NCBI GenBank assembly: GCA_038123275.1
Contig: JAYORG010000005.1
Coordinates: 20,514 to 84,513 of the forward strand
Length of the DNA stretch: 64,000 nucleotides
Direction of reading: 5' to 3'
Source: CAJQHT01 sp038123275
GTDB taxonomy: Bacteria > Pseudomonadota > Alphaproteobacteria > Rickettsiales > UBA1997
The notes below the pieces were generated by a model. The model was not told where the DNA came from. It was given only the letters and a program-made list of their open reading frames with translations, and did not search any database. Made by a program: the position numbers and the translations under genes. The number at the start of each line of letters is the position of its first letter. The first letter of the stretch is position 1. Shown here piece after piece: positions 1-9,470 of the stretch.

Positions 1-962
1 AAAGCCAATGTTGATTTCCCAGATCCAGAATCACCAACAATACCAAGAGTTGTAGCTTTATTTAATACAAAATTAATATTGTCATTAGCATAAAAAACCT
101 TATTATTAATACCAAAAAAATTCCTCTTAATAGAAAATTTTACAAATAATTTTTTTACCTCTAATAGCTTGTCATTATTGTTAAAACTATGTTTTAAATT
201 GCTTGATACACAAGAAATTAATAATTTGGTGTAATCCTCCTTAGGGCTTTTAAAAATAGTTGCAGCTTTGTTACTCTCAATAATTTTACCATCTTTCATT
301 ACCAAAATCTCATCTGCTAATTTTTTAACCACTTTTAAATTATGAGTAATAAATAAAATGGTTAATCCTAATTTTTTCCTTAAATCTAAAAGCAATTTTA
401 AAATTTCTTCCTGATTTTTAATATCAAGTGCTGTTGTTGGCTCATCAGCAATTAAAATTTTTACATCATTAGCAATAGCCATAGCAATCATTACTCTTTG
501 CCTTTGGCCTCCAGATAGTTGATGCGGATAAGAGTTAAGCCTATCTTTAAAATCTTTTAATCCAACTAAATCCAATAGTTCTAAAACTCTTTTATTTAGA
601 TCTCTTTTAGATATTTTGTTATTATGAACCTCAATAGATTCTAAAATTTGTTTTTTAATTGTATGTAGCGGGTTAAGAGATGTCATCGGGTCTTGAAATA
701 TCATGGAAATTAAATTGCCACGAATATCACATAAATTACTTTCACTTATTTTAAGCAAATCTTGATTATTAAAAAGAACCTCCCCTGATATTTTAGCATT
801 AGAATTAAGCAACCTTAAAATAGCTAAAGTAGATATTGATTTTCCAGACCCTGACTTGCCAACAATAGCTGTAACACTACCTTCTTTTAAATCAAATGAC
901 AGATCATTTACAACCTTTTTATCAAATGCAACACAAAGATTTTTTACCGAAAGTATGCTCAT
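1..962 (-). CDS. Peptide-type ABC transporter, dual ATP-binding protein (partial)
   Basis: This gene runs off the left edge, so its C-terminus is missing. It starts at the ATG whose complement lies at 960-962. I translated it by hand. The protein begins MSILSVKNLCVAF, has Walker A GKSGSGKS near residue 35, signature LSGGQRQR, and Walker B ILIADEPT. A second ATPase domain then begins, with its own Walker A GDSGSGKST near the window edge. Two fused ATPase halves of the Opp/Dpp class are typical of YejF-like or glutathione-importer-like ATPases. It would energise peptide or small-solute uptake at the inner membrane. The permease genes would lie outside the window, so the substrate cannot be told. 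Confidence 0.85.
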   Translation of the reverse strand, partial: MSILSVKNLCVAFDKKVVNDLSFDLKEGSVTAIVGKSGSGKSISTLAILRLLNSNAKISGEVLFNNQDLLKISESNLCDIRGNLISMIFQDPMTSLNPLHTIKKQILESIEVHNNKISKRDLNKRVLELLDLVGLKDFKDRLNSYPHQLSGGQRQRVMIAMAIANDVKILIADEPTTALDIKNQEEILKLLLDLRKKLGLTILFITHNLKVVKKLADEILVMKDGKIIESNKAATIFKSPKEDYTKLLISCVSSNLKHSFNNNDKLLEVKKLFVKFSIKRNFFGINNKVFYANDNINFVLNKATTLGIVGDSGSGKSTLA

Positions 963-994
963 TTTGTTAAATTTATTGTCATACTAATAATGAT

Positions 995-1170
995 GTCATC
1001 CTGAACTTAGAATAAGTTAGGGCCTTTAAGCCCTTACTTATTCTTACGCGAAGGATCTCGCCCAACATAACGTTAGATAAAATTAACTCCTCCATCCTTG
1101 ACTTGAGATCCTTCGTCAAGTTACTCTAAATTAGCCAAGCTAACTAAGAGTAACTACCCTTCAGGATGAC
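995..1170. repeat. Full-length ~177-bp palindromic repeat unit
   Basis: The unit begins GTCATCCTGAA and ends TTCAGGATGAC, so its ends are inverted. Inside lie two separate hairpins. The left one has a stem AATAAGT...ACTTATT, and the right one AGTTACTCT...AGAGTAACT. Copies of the same length (176-182 bp) recur across this window only between genes. With the next element it fills the 350-bp gap between the ABC ATPase gene and the aldolase gene. Confidence 0.85.
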
Positions 1171-1191
1171 AGTTATTACACTATAGCACTT

Positions 1192-1303
1192 GTCATGCTG
1201 AACTTAGAAAATGTTAGGATTACTTTAGTAATCCTTACAGTTTCTTATGTGAAGTACCTTACGCCACAAAACGTTAGTTAAATTTACTACCCTTCAGGAT
1301 GAC
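1192..1303. repeat. Shortened copy of the palindromic repeat
   Basis: It starts GTCATGCTGAACTTAGAAAATG and ends CTTCAGGATGAC. It contains one internal hairpin (GTTAGGATTAC-TTTA-GTAATCCTTAC) rather than two, so it looks like a half unit joined to the far terminus. It directly abuts the end of the aldolase gene and could act as its transcript end. Confidence 0.75.
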
Positions 1304-1312
1304 ATTAAAGTA

Positions 1313-2242
1313 TTAAAATTTACCCTGATAAATTTTAATTATCTTATCTAACATAGCCAAAGCTTCTTTCTTTGGTCTTTGGAAAGTATTTCTACCAATA
1401 ATAGAGCCATTAGCACCACCCTTGTAAATTTCTCTAATTTCATTGTAAAGCTCATCTTCTCCTTTAGCGCCTCCACCAGAAAACACCACTATTCTCTTGC
1501 CTTTAAAGCAGCATTCCATCACATGCTCAACTCTTTTAGACAAAGAAGCTGCAGAAATTTTCTGCTTATCATAAACCTTAATAGCCTCCAAATTTTCTAA
1601 AGCTGCTGATGGTGGTTTTACTTTAATAATATGAGCTCCAGCCAAAGCTGCCATATGAGCACCATAAGCACAAATATCAAAAGCAGTTTCTCCTGTTTTT
1701 GATAAATCCCCTCCTCTTGGATAAGACCAAACTACAGATGCTAACCCATAAGATTTAGCTTCTTGCGTCATTTCTGTAACCTCTTCAATCATTTCAAAAG
1801 CAGCATCACTACCAGGATAAATAGTAAAGCCGATAGCACTACAACCAAGTCTAACTGCATCTTTAACTGATGCAGTAGTAGCTTGATGAGGAGCTGTTCC
1901 AGGGCTATGAAGAGAATTAGAACTATTAACTTTTAAAATTGTTGGGATAGCTCCAGCAAAACTATCAGCACCAGATTCAAGCATGCCAAGTGGAGCAGCA
2001 TAAGCATTTAGACCAGCATCAATAGCCAGCTGAAAATGATAATGCGGGTCATAAGCATCCGGATTCATGGCAAAACTTCTAGCCGGACCATGTTCAAAGC
2101 CTTGATCAACTGGTAAAATAATCATTTTTCCAGTTCCGCCAAGCTTTCCTGACATTAAAATCCTAGCTAAATTAGCCTTAGTTCCTGGGTTATCACTTTC
2201 ATAGTGAGACAGAATTTTTTTAACTTTTGTAGTAATTTTCAT
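1313..2242 (-). CDS. fbaB: Class I fructose-bisphosphate aldolase (DhnA/FbaB type)
   Basis: The protein is predicted to cleave fructose-1,6-bisphosphate to dihydroxyacetone phosphate and glyceraldehyde-3-phosphate, or run the reverse reaction in gluconeogenesis. The 309-residue length fits the family. The N-terminal motif ILPVDQGFEHGP (about residues 42-53) is characteristic of DhnA-type aldolases. IIKVKPP near residue 205 holds the expected Schiff-base lysine. A glycine-rich phosphate-binding stretch (VVFSGGGAKG) follows near residue 250. It is a single gene facing the ABC ATPase direction, with hairpin repeats downstream. The enzyme class is secure, while the gene symbol is by family convention. 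Confidence 0.9.
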   Translation of the reverse strand: MKITTKVKKILSHYESDNPGTKANLARILMSGKLGGTGKMIILPVDQGFEHGPARSFAMNPDAYDPHYHFQLAIDAGLNAYAAPLGMLESGADSFAGAIPTILKVNSSNSLHSPGTAPHQATTASVKDAVRLGCSAIGFTIYPGSDAAFEMIEEVTEMTQEAKSYGLASVVWSYPRGGDLSKTGETAFDICAYGAHMAALAGAHIIKVKPPSAALENLEAIKVYDKQKISAASLSKRVEHVMECCFKGKRIVVFSGGGAKGEDELYNEIREIYKGGANGSIIGRNTFQRPKKEALAMLDKIIKIYQGKF

Positions 2243-2313
2243 TGTTAATTAGTTTTGAAGTTATTTATTGTAGATTTAATTAATAGCTCACAAACTTATT
2301 TACTTGAAGAAAA

Positions 2314-2922
2314 ATGGCAATAGAAAAAGGGGGAATTTTTAAAAAAATAAAAAAATTTGATTCATTAAATGATGATACTATTCAAAAATTAGAAAAATTT
2401 GTTGATTTACTATTAATTCACAATCAAAAATACAACCTAATTGGCAAATCAACCATAGACGACATTTGGAATAGACATATACTTGACAGCGCTCAATTAA
2501 TTAAATTTATTACAAATAAAAATCTAATAATTGGCGATTTTGGTAGTGGAGCTGGCTTACCAGCAATTATTCTATCCATAATGGGTGTAAAAGAAGTTCA
2601 TCTAATTGAAAAATCTTTTCGCAAATGTGAGTTTTTAGAAATTGCCAAAGAAATATCTGACAATAAAATTGTAATTCATCAAAAAATGGCAGAAAAACTA
2701 GACCCTATTAAGTTTGATATTATAACATCTCGTGCCTTTGCTCCTTTAGATAAACTCTTAAAAACTACCCAACCTTTTGCCAAGAAAAATACCACATACA
2801 TTTTTCCCAAAGGCAAAAACCTAACAAATGAATTGAAATTAATAAAAAACAAATTAGATTACAAAATATACCCAAGCCTAACTTCACTTGAAGGTAATAT
2901 TTTAATTATTAACAGAACCTAA
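2314..2922 (+). CDS. rsmG: 16S rRNA (guanine-527-N7)-methyltransferase RsmG
   Basis: The enzyme methylates N7 of G527 in 16S rRNA using S-adenosylmethionine. The 202-residue protein has the family N-terminal helix region with KYNLIGKST and WNRHILDSAQL. The SAM-binding motif GDFGSGAGLPAI lies near residues 73-84, and TSRAFAPLDKLL near residue 145. RsmG genes often sit near replication or parA/parB genes, but here the neighbour is ald, 14 bp downstream on the same strand, so co-transcription is likely. The start at 2314 gives the usual length. No strong Shine-Dalgarno is visible. Confidence 0.93.
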   Translation: MAIEKGGIFKKIKKFDSLNDDTIQKLEKFVDLLLIHNQKYNLIGKSTIDDIWNRHILDSAQLIKFITNKNLIIGDFGSGAGLPAIILSIMGVKEVHLIEKSFRKCEFLEIAKEISDNKIVIHQKMAEKLDPIKFDIITSRAFAPLDKLLKTTQPFAKKNTTYIFPKGKNLTNELKLIKNKLDYKIYPSLTSLEGNILIINRT

Positions 2923-2936
2923 TATTAAATAAAATC

Positions 2937-4034
2937 ATGTTAATAGGAATTCCCAAAGAAATTAAAAATCATGAATATCGCGTTGGTGCTACTCCTGCTG
3001 GTGTAAAAGAGCTAGTTAATGCAGGACATAAAGTATTAATACAAAATAATGCTGGACTAGAAATTGATTTTAACAATGAAAAATACATAGAAGCTGGCGC
3101 TACAATAGCCAAAGATGCCAAAGAAGTTTATGATAAAGCACAAATGATTTTAAAAGTTAAAGAACCTCAAGAAAATGAATGTAAAATGATAAAAGAAAAT
3201 CAAATTATTTTCTCTTATTTACATTTAGCAGCAGAACCAAAACTAACCAAATTATTAATTGAACAAAAAGCTATTGCTATTGCTTTTGAAACTGTAACAT
3301 CCAATGATAAATCACTACCTCTTCTTGCTCCAATGAGTGAAGTCGCAGGGAAATTATCCATTCAAGCTGGAGCCAAAACATTAGAAAAGGCAAGTGGTGG
3401 TAGAGGAGTTTTACTTGGTGGAGTACCAGGAGTTCAAAAAGCAAATGTAGTAATTATTGGTGGTGGAGTTGCCGGAACCAATTCTGCTAAAATTGCTATT
3501 GGCATGGGAGCTAATGTTACAATATTAGATAAATCTTTAAGTAGAATGCGTTACTTATCTGATATTTTTGGTAATAATATTAATATACTTTATGCCTCAT
3601 CTCATAATTTGGAAGAAAACGTTATTAATGCTGACTTAGTTGTTGGAGCAGTACTTATACCAGGTGCAGCTGCACCAAAGCTAGTTACCAAAAATATGAT
3701 AAAAAAAATGAACAAAGGAGCTGTCATGGTTGATATTTCAATTGATCAAGGAGGATGCTTTGAAACTTCAAAACCAACCAGCCATAGTGATCCAATTTAC
3801 CAAGTTGAAGGTGTGGTTCATTACTGTGTAACTAATATGCCAAGTGCAGTTGCAAGAACTTCCACTCAAAGTTTAGAAAATGCCACTCTACCATTTACTC
3901 TAAACATTGCCAATAAAGGATTCAAGCAAGCCTTAGAAGAAGACCCTCACCTTAAAAATGGCCTTAATGTAATGAATGGAAAAATAACCCACAAAGCAGT
4001 GTGTGATGCCTTAGGCTATAAATATTACAACTAG
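2937..4034 (+). CDS. ald: Alanine dehydrogenase
   Basis: The enzyme interconverts alanine and pyruvate with NAD and ammonia. At 365 residues it matches the family. It opens with MLIGIPKEIKNHEYRVG, has the substrate-binding KVKEPQ segment near residue 73, and the catalytic histidine in YLHLAAEPKL near residue 95. The NAD-binding loop IIGGGVAGTNSAKIA lies near residue 173, with VMVDISIDQGGC near residue 264. The pntA alpha subunit is a related family, but the C-terminus (NMPSAVARTSTQSLENATLPF) is that of alanine dehydrogenase. It lies 14 bp after rsmG and converges on the large gene at 4099. Confidence 0.93.
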   Translation: MLIGIPKEIKNHEYRVGATPAGVKELVNAGHKVLIQNNAGLEIDFNNEKYIEAGATIAKDAKEVYDKAQMILKVKEPQENECKMIKENQIIFSYLHLAAEPKLTKLLIEQKAIAIAFETVTSNDKSLPLLAPMSEVAGKLSIQAGAKTLEKASGGRGVLLGGVPGVQKANVVIIGGGVAGTNSAKIAIGMGANVTILDKSLSRMRYLSDIFGNNINILYASSHNLEENVINADLVVGAVLIPGAAAPKLVTKNMIKKMNKGAVMVDISIDQGGCFETSKPTSHSDPIYQVEGVVHYCVTNMPSAVARTSTQSLENATLPFTLNIANKGFKQALEEDPHLKNGLNVMNGKITHKAVCDALGYKYYN

Positions 4035-4098
4035 AACTTCAACTTGCAAAAATAACTAAAATCTATATCCAACTACTCATATTTTTGCATTATTTAGC

Positions 4099-6781
4099 TC
4101 ATGGCGTTTCATATCCTGCTCCATCTGAAGATTGAGATACAGCAGAGTGGTAATGCGACCTTGTAAATGTAGGAGGCTTTGCAACATTTTTTTCCTTCCT
4201 CAGTTTATGGTTGCGCCTTCTATTTTCAATAGCAGACTTAATAAGTTGTTTTTTCATTTGACCTACCAAATCTGCAATATCATTATTCTCTACCTCTGGT
4301 TCATCTGATTTAGATTCTACCACTTTCTTTTTCTTGCTTTCCTTTTTCTTGCTTTCCTTTCTCTTTGCGCCGTCTAAATCAAAACCTCCAGGATCTAACG
4401 GTGAGCCAGTTGAAAAATCATCATCTAANNNNNNNNNNNNNNNNNNNNNNNNNNNNNNNNNNNNNNNNNNNNNNNNNNNNNNNNNNNNNNNNNNNNNNNN
4501 NNNNNNNNNNNNNNNNNNNNNNNNNNNNGCCACTAAGTGAGTTCGATACTGCTGGTTTTCTCTTCTTTTTAGCCGTTTTTTCTCTTCTTAACTTTCTTGG
4601 TTTAGAAGATAAGCCTTCATCTAGATCAGGAAAAGTTGAACCAGTTGAAAAATCATCATCTAAGCCACTAAGTGAGTTCGATACTGCTGGTTTTCTCTTC
4701 TTTTTAGCCGTTTTTTCTTCTTTTGTTAAAGGCACAAAACTTGGGGCAGATAAAAAAACATCCTCCAAGACACTAGACGATAACTCCTCTATTTCTGGTT
4801 TTTTCTTCTTTCTTCTTTTTCCCTTTGTCACTTTAGCAACACTTCCATTGGGCGACAACTTTGGTAACCTATTTTTTTTCAACTCTTCAAGTTTTGCATT
4901 TAATTTTTTTAATTCTTCTGCATTTTCTTGACATATTTTTTCTAATCCTTCTACATCTTTTTTACGTTTTTCTTCATCTTCCTTACTTTTAACCAAACGA
5001 GCAAATTCAGCCTTCACCTCCTCTTTAGTTACTCCATTTTTTCCATGTTGCCCATCAAGTCCATGTCGTCCATGTCGTCCATTAAATCCATACTCAGGGA
5101 TAACTCCCATAAATCCACTGCCAGGTCGCCCATGCCAACTTCTCATATTTCTTCTCATGAGATCTTCTTCTCTCTCTTGCATTATTTGCCCTCTAAGACG
5201 CTGTTCTCTCTCTGCCTGTTCAGCTTTTATTTTTAATATTTGTTCTTGAAACTCAGACTTTTGTTTTAACAAAGCCTCCTGATTCCTCAATCTATCACAT
5301 ACTGCATTCTCTTCATGCTTAATTCTCTGCATCTCCAGTTCCTGCTGCATTTTCTGAAGCCTTAATCTTCCTAAATCAAGAGCCTTTTCTTCTGAATGTA
5401 CATGAGACGATGAAGAGTTATCACCTCCTCTACTGTCACGCAATTTAGCCAGCCTCTCTTTCTCTAGTAATTCCTTCTTCTTCAATGCAATATCCTGTTC
5501 ATCCTTCTGAAGTTCTAACTCTTTTAACCTAAGTTGTTCCTGACTTAGTCTTTGCTGTTTTTCTTGTTCTTTTATTGCTTTTTGTTGTTGTTGTTGCAAA
5601 ATCCTTACTAACTCTCTTTCTCTTTTATGAGGGCGCAAATTATAATGTTCAGGAGTGCGATGATCTGGCGCAACACTTCTAATAGCCTTCGGCATTTTTT
5701 TAAAACCACCTATAAAAATTCTCTTACCATCATTTTGATATGGATCACCACTAACCATGTCAAGCATAGTAAAACCGTAACGAAATGATGGATGTGAATC
5801 CCCTTCTCTATATACATTTGCTAAAGCAATTTGCATAACTTCATCAATCATAGCAAGATTTGTTGTTACAACTGAGACATTCTCCTGGAATAATTTTACA
5901 ACATCTTTATGTTGAATATCTGGTATATCACTAACCTCATAAATATCACTTTCTGTCATGCATCGACGCACTATAAAAGATGCAATAAATGAATCTTGTA
6001 ATTCTTTCTTCAGATCATTAACACTATTCCTTTTAACTGCCAAAGAAGAACGATGATTCGTAAAAATTTTCTCTCCTAACTCACGCTCCAACCTAATAAG
6101 TTCTATCTCATTTCGTTTAATAGCTTTCCTAGTACTACCTATCAAACTTCTTACACTATCTGAACTATTAGATGTGCCTTTACTAGCTTTAACCTGTTCT
6201 TTCTTCCGTTTTTTCAAATTCTGTATTTCTATTCTAACTTTATCTCTTCTTACTACAATATTCCGCCTCTCTTTCATCACAGCCTTCAAGTTACTTTCCA
6301 CCTTATATTTTATCCCTACAAAAACCTCAGGTTCTACAACTCTTTTCATGATAGCTTCTGTCTTAAGAGCAGAACTAATCCTATCAGTCCTATCAATAAA
6401 TAATTTAGTTTCTTTTTTCTTACTACTTCTTGGCGGAAAATGCAGCATCTTATTTTTAGAAGGTACACCACCACCACCTTTAAAACCAGCAAGCAAAAGA
6501 GCAGAATTAAACACATCAAAACTTAAAACTTCTATATAATTTTGATTTGGAGGAGCTACATTCATATTCCACCTAGTTCTTCTACTATCCCTTGCACTAA
6601 ATGGTGCCATAGTTCTGCCTGGAGCAGTTACAGACCTTACATCAACTATAGATGGAAGATTCTCCCTTAGAGATTTTTGATCATCATTTGAATAAACTTC
6701 TTCTTGTAATCTTGGAGCGGTTCTAACTCTTCTCATACTTCTACTTTTGAGTCTTTTTCCTTTTCCACCTTTTCTACTCAT
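4099..6781 (-). CDS. Large coiled-coil/repeat protein, interrupted by assembly gap
   Basis: I do not recognise this as a named family. It starts at 6781 with a strongly basic N-terminus (MSRKGGKGKRLKSRSMRR) and has no signal peptide. About residues 180-250 and 390-560 are Gln/Glu/Lys-rich coiled coil. A short collagen-like run of six Gly-X-Y triplets (GFNGRHGRHGLDGQHGKNG) lies near residue 580, followed by Lys-rich stretches. From 4670 leftward a 45-residue unit (KKRKPAVSNSLSGLDDDFSTGS...) begins to repeat, and 100 N interrupt it. The 435-bp stretch left of the gap continues the same unit and ends at a stop at 4099, so I treat both sides as one gene. The two sides are in different frames across the 100 N, which is uninformative because the gap length is nominal. 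It may be an effector or a cytoskeleton-like protein. Confidence 0.7.
4380..4690. repeat. In-frame 135-bp tandem repeat containing the N gap
   Basis: The sequence around 4640-4690 (complement encoding SLSGLDDDFSTGS) reappears on both sides of the N run. The left flank encodes LDDDFSTGS and the right flank encodes PAVSNSLSG, so the gap falls inside a repeat copy. The unit is about 45 codons. Repeat collapse is the probable reason for the assembly break. The true copy number is unknown. Confidence 0.75.
4429..4528. other. Assembly gap (100 N)
   Basis: Exactly 100 consecutive N bases lie inside the large coiled-coil gene. A round 100 is a conventional placeholder, so the real length is unknown. 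Confidence 0.99.
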
Positions 6782-6825
6782 AACAAACTAAACTAATTTA
6801 ATAAATAATACATATTACAAAGGCA

Positions 6826-6854
6826 ATTATACACCATATTAAAAACAAGATCAA
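6826..6854 (-). promoter_or_regulatory. Predicted sigma70 promoter for the large coiled-coil gene
   Basis: Read on the minus strand, TTGATC is followed after exactly 17 bases by TATAAT, a consensus -10. The start codon is about 45 bases downstream of the -10 box. The box sits in the 73-bp gap between the HIT gene and this gene. Confidence 0.65.
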
Positions 6855-7247
6855 CTAGGAATTCAACTTATCTAAAATTTCTTCTATCTCATTATTTTTA
6901 TATTCTATCTTTTCCTTGTCAAACCATACTGGATCTGGAAAAACTCTATCATTTTTATATCTAACTATAATGTGAATATGAAGCTGGCTAACAACATTAC
7001 CAAAAGCAGCAATGTTAATTTTATCAGCTTTGAATATTTTTTTACTTATTAAAGATATTTGGTTAATTTCTTTGCTAAGTAATATTTGATCTGCTTCTTT
7101 TAACTCAAAAATTTCTGTTATATTCTCTCTTTTTGGAACTAATATTAACCAAGGATAAAAGGCATTATTAACTAATAATAGCTGACACAAGGTTAAGTCT
7201 TTAACAAAAATAGTGTCTTTTTCAAGAGTTTTATCTAATTCAAACAT
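6855..7247 (-). CDS. HIT-family nucleotide hydrolase/transferase
   Basis: The 130-residue protein has the histidine-triad motif as QLHIHIIVR near residue 90, preceded by NIAAFGNVVSQ. HIT proteins bind and hydrolyse nucleoside phosphates or dinucleoside polyphosphates. The upstream part (YPWLILVPKRENITEIFEL) is the usual first strand-helix region. The length and the ending match the small bacterial HIT proteins annotated as diadenosine-tetraphosphate hydrolase-like. It is transcribed toward the large coiled-coil gene, with 73 bp between them. The exact substrate cannot be told. Confidence 0.88.
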   Translation of the reverse strand: MFELDKTLEKDTIFVKDLTLCQLLLVNNAFYPWLILVPKRENITEIFELKEADQILLSKEINQISLISKKIFKADKINIAAFGNVVSQLHIHIIVRYKNDRVFPDPVWFDKEKIEYKNNEIEEILDKLNS

Positions 7248-7348
7248 TTATAATGTAAATTATTATTTAATTAGCTCATAAACGCACAATAACTTTATAA
7301 TTGCAATATTTTATATCATCAATAAAATAATTTATTAAATACATACGT

Positions 7349-7432
7349 GTCATGCTGAACTTAGAAAATGTTAGGATTACGCAGTAATACTTACAGTTTC
7401 TTACGTGAAGCATCTCACCCCAAGAAACGTTA
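7349..7432. repeat. Half unit of the palindromic repeat
   Basis: It runs from GTCATGCTGAACTTAGAAAATG through a hairpin (GTTAGGATTAC...) to GAAGCATCTCACCCCAAG. It lies just upstream of recN and lacks the right half of the full unit. Confidence 0.75.
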
Positions 7433-7459
7433 CTAAATAATAAACATTAAACCAATAAA

Positions 7460-9142
7460 GTGCTAACAAACATCACCATCCAAAACATAGTCTTAATAGA
7501 AAAACTAACCATAGACTTCACCAAAGGCCTGTGTGTTTTAAGTGGTGAAACTGGCTCTGGAAAGTCTATTCTTCTTGACGCTTTGGGCCTAGCAACTGGT
7601 AATCGCTCTAATAGCAGGCTTCTTAGAAAAAACTGCAAACAAGGTGTTGTTGTTGGCGAATTTAATATTAAAAACAATCAAACTTGCCAAGAAATATTAA
7701 AAAATAACGCTCTTGAAAATAGCGAAAACAATGAAATAGTCACCTTAAGAAGAGTTTTACTAGACAACTCTACCTCTAAAGCCTTTATTAACGACATACC
7801 AGTAAGCCTAAATTTATTAACACAAATTGGTGATTCTTTAATTGAAATTCACGGCCAAAGCGAACAAAAATGGCTTTTAAACAATTCTTACCACCGCCAA
7901 ATTTTAGATCAATTTGCTCATAACCAAAACTTACTAAAATCAGTAAATGATAAATATCAAAATTGGCGCCAAGTTGAATACAAGCTTGCTGACCTTAAAA
8001 GCCAAAAAGACAAAAATGAACGCGAAATTGACTATTTAACACATATAACACAAGAATTAGAGGCTGGCAACGTCAAAAAAGGTGAAGAAGATATTTTAGT
8101 TGAAAAACGCAACTTCCTAAACAGCAAAGAAAAAATATCCAACTTAATTTTGCAAACCTCAAAAGATATTAACGACGTTGATACCAAGATAAGCTTTGCT
8201 CAAAAAAACTTAATCAATAATCAAAATTTAAGTGACGACCTAGACAATAACCTAAGTGATAATTTTTCTAAAGCTATTGATATTATGGATGAGATAATAG
8301 GCAAAAATGAACAAATTCAAAGTTTTATGCAAGATATATCATCAAGCCTAAATGAAATCGAAGATACTTTAGAAGAAATTGAAGAAAGACTATTCTTAAT
8401 TCGAAATTTATCACGCAAATTTAATAAACCAATTGATGACTTACCAGAATTTTTAGAAAAATCTAAAGAAGAATTAAACACAATTCTCAACTATCAAATA
8501 ATCTCTCAAGATCTAGAAAATGAAAAAGCCAAACTTAAAGAAGAATATCTACAAGAAGCTCTAAAATTAAGCAATTCCAGAAAAGAAGCCTCTTTAAAAT
8601 TAAGCCAAAAAGTAGAAGAAGAATTACGCTATTTAAAAATGGAAAATGTTAATTTTTTAGCAAAAATAGATGAATTAAAAGAAGAAAATTACAGTCATCA
8701 TGGCATTGATAATGTTAGGTTTTTAGCTAGCATTAATCAAAACTCTAACTTCGATCAAATATCAAAAATTGCTTCTGGTGGCGAATTATCAAGATTTATG
8801 CTGGCACTAAAAGTGTCATTGCTACAAGTAAAGTCTGTCCCAATTTTAATTTTTGACGAAATTGACAGTGGCATTGGCGGTGCCGTTGCCAATGCAGTTG
8901 GAAACAGACTCAAATTATTAGCCCAAACATTACAAATAATTGTCGTAACTCACCACGCTCAAGTAGCAGCAAAATCTGACCATCATTTACAAGTTAGAAA
9001 AGAAAATTTAAACGATAAAACTAATACAATTGTTAATGTACTAAACGAATCTCAAAAAGAAAGTGAAGTCGCCAGAATGCTTTCCGGAGAAAATATCAGC
9101 ACTGAAGCCAAAGCAGCAGCCAAAAAATTAATGACAGGATAA
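7460..9142 (+). CDS. recN: DNA repair protein RecN
   Basis: RecN is an SMC-like ATPase acting in recombinational repair of double-strand breaks. The 560-residue protein has Walker A GETGSGKSILLDALGL near residue 30, then a long coiled coil across roughly residues 150-380. Toward the C-terminus lie the signature ASGGELSRFMLALK and Walker B PILIFDEIDSGIGG. The start is a GTG at 7460, because translation MLTNITIQNIVLIEKLTIDF gives the conserved first strand and no ATG lies nearby. cyaY follows with one base between. The addB gene at 44555 also serves break repair. Confidence 0.95.
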   Translation: MLTNITIQNIVLIEKLTIDFTKGLCVLSGETGSGKSILLDALGLATGNRSNSRLLRKNCKQGVVVGEFNIKNNQTCQEILKNNALENSENNEIVTLRRVLLDNSTSKAFINDIPVSLNLLTQIGDSLIEIHGQSEQKWLLNNSYHRQILDQFAHNQNLLKSVNDKYQNWRQVEYKLADLKSQKDKNEREIDYLTHITQELEAGNVKKGEEDILVEKRNFLNSKEKISNLILQTSKDINDVDTKISFAQKNLINNQNLSDDLDNNLSDNFSKAIDIMDEIIGKNEQIQSFMQDISSSLNEIEDTLEEIEERLFLIRNLSRKFNKPIDDLPEFLEKSKEELNTILNYQIISQDLENEKAKLKEEYLQEALKLSNSRKEASLKLSQKVEEELRYLKMENVNFLAKIDELKEENYSHHGIDNVRFLASINQNSNFDQISKIASGGELSRFMLALKVSLLQVKSVPILIFDEIDSGIGGAVANAVGNRLKLLAQTLQIIVVTHHAQVAAKSDHHLQVRKENLNDKTNTIVNVLNESQKESEVARMLSGENISTEAKAAAKKLMTG

Positions 9143-9143
9143 A

Positions 9144-9464
9144 ATGCAAGAAACAGAATTCCTAAAAATTTCAGAAAATACTTTACTAGAACTTGCGGAC
9201 TTAATTGAAAATAATGATGAAAAATCAATATTTGACGTTGAATATTCTGATGGAATACTCAATATTGAAGTTTTTAAAAGCCAGCAAATTTATGTTATTA
9301 ATAAACATAGCGCTAGCAAAAAAATTTGGTATTCTTCACCAATTTCTGGTGCTGACTATTTTTCTTACGATGAAGCAAGTCAAAAATGGCTTGATAAAAA
9401 TAATAAAGACTTAACACAAATTTTAATTAACGAACTAACCAAAAACTTTAACTTTAAGATTTAA
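9144..9464 (+). CDS. cyaY: Frataxin-like iron-sulfur assembly protein CyaY
   Basis: CyaY binds iron and modulates the cysteine desulfurase of Fe-S cluster assembly. The 106-residue protein has the expected acidic first helix (LADLIENNDEKSIFDVEYSDGIL) and the family hallmark KKIWYSSPISGADYFSYDE near residues 66-84. The length is that of bacterial CyaY. It sits 1 bp after recN and 6 bp before leuB, so these three form a likely operon. Supply of Fe-S clusters matters here because both CysI and CysH carry them. Confidence 0.9.
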   Translation: MQETEFLKISENTLLELADLIENNDEKSIFDVEYSDGILNIEVFKSQQIYVINKHSASKKIWYSSPISGADYFSYDEASQKWLDKNNKDLTQILINELTKNFNFKI

Positions 9465-9470
9465 TTTAAA

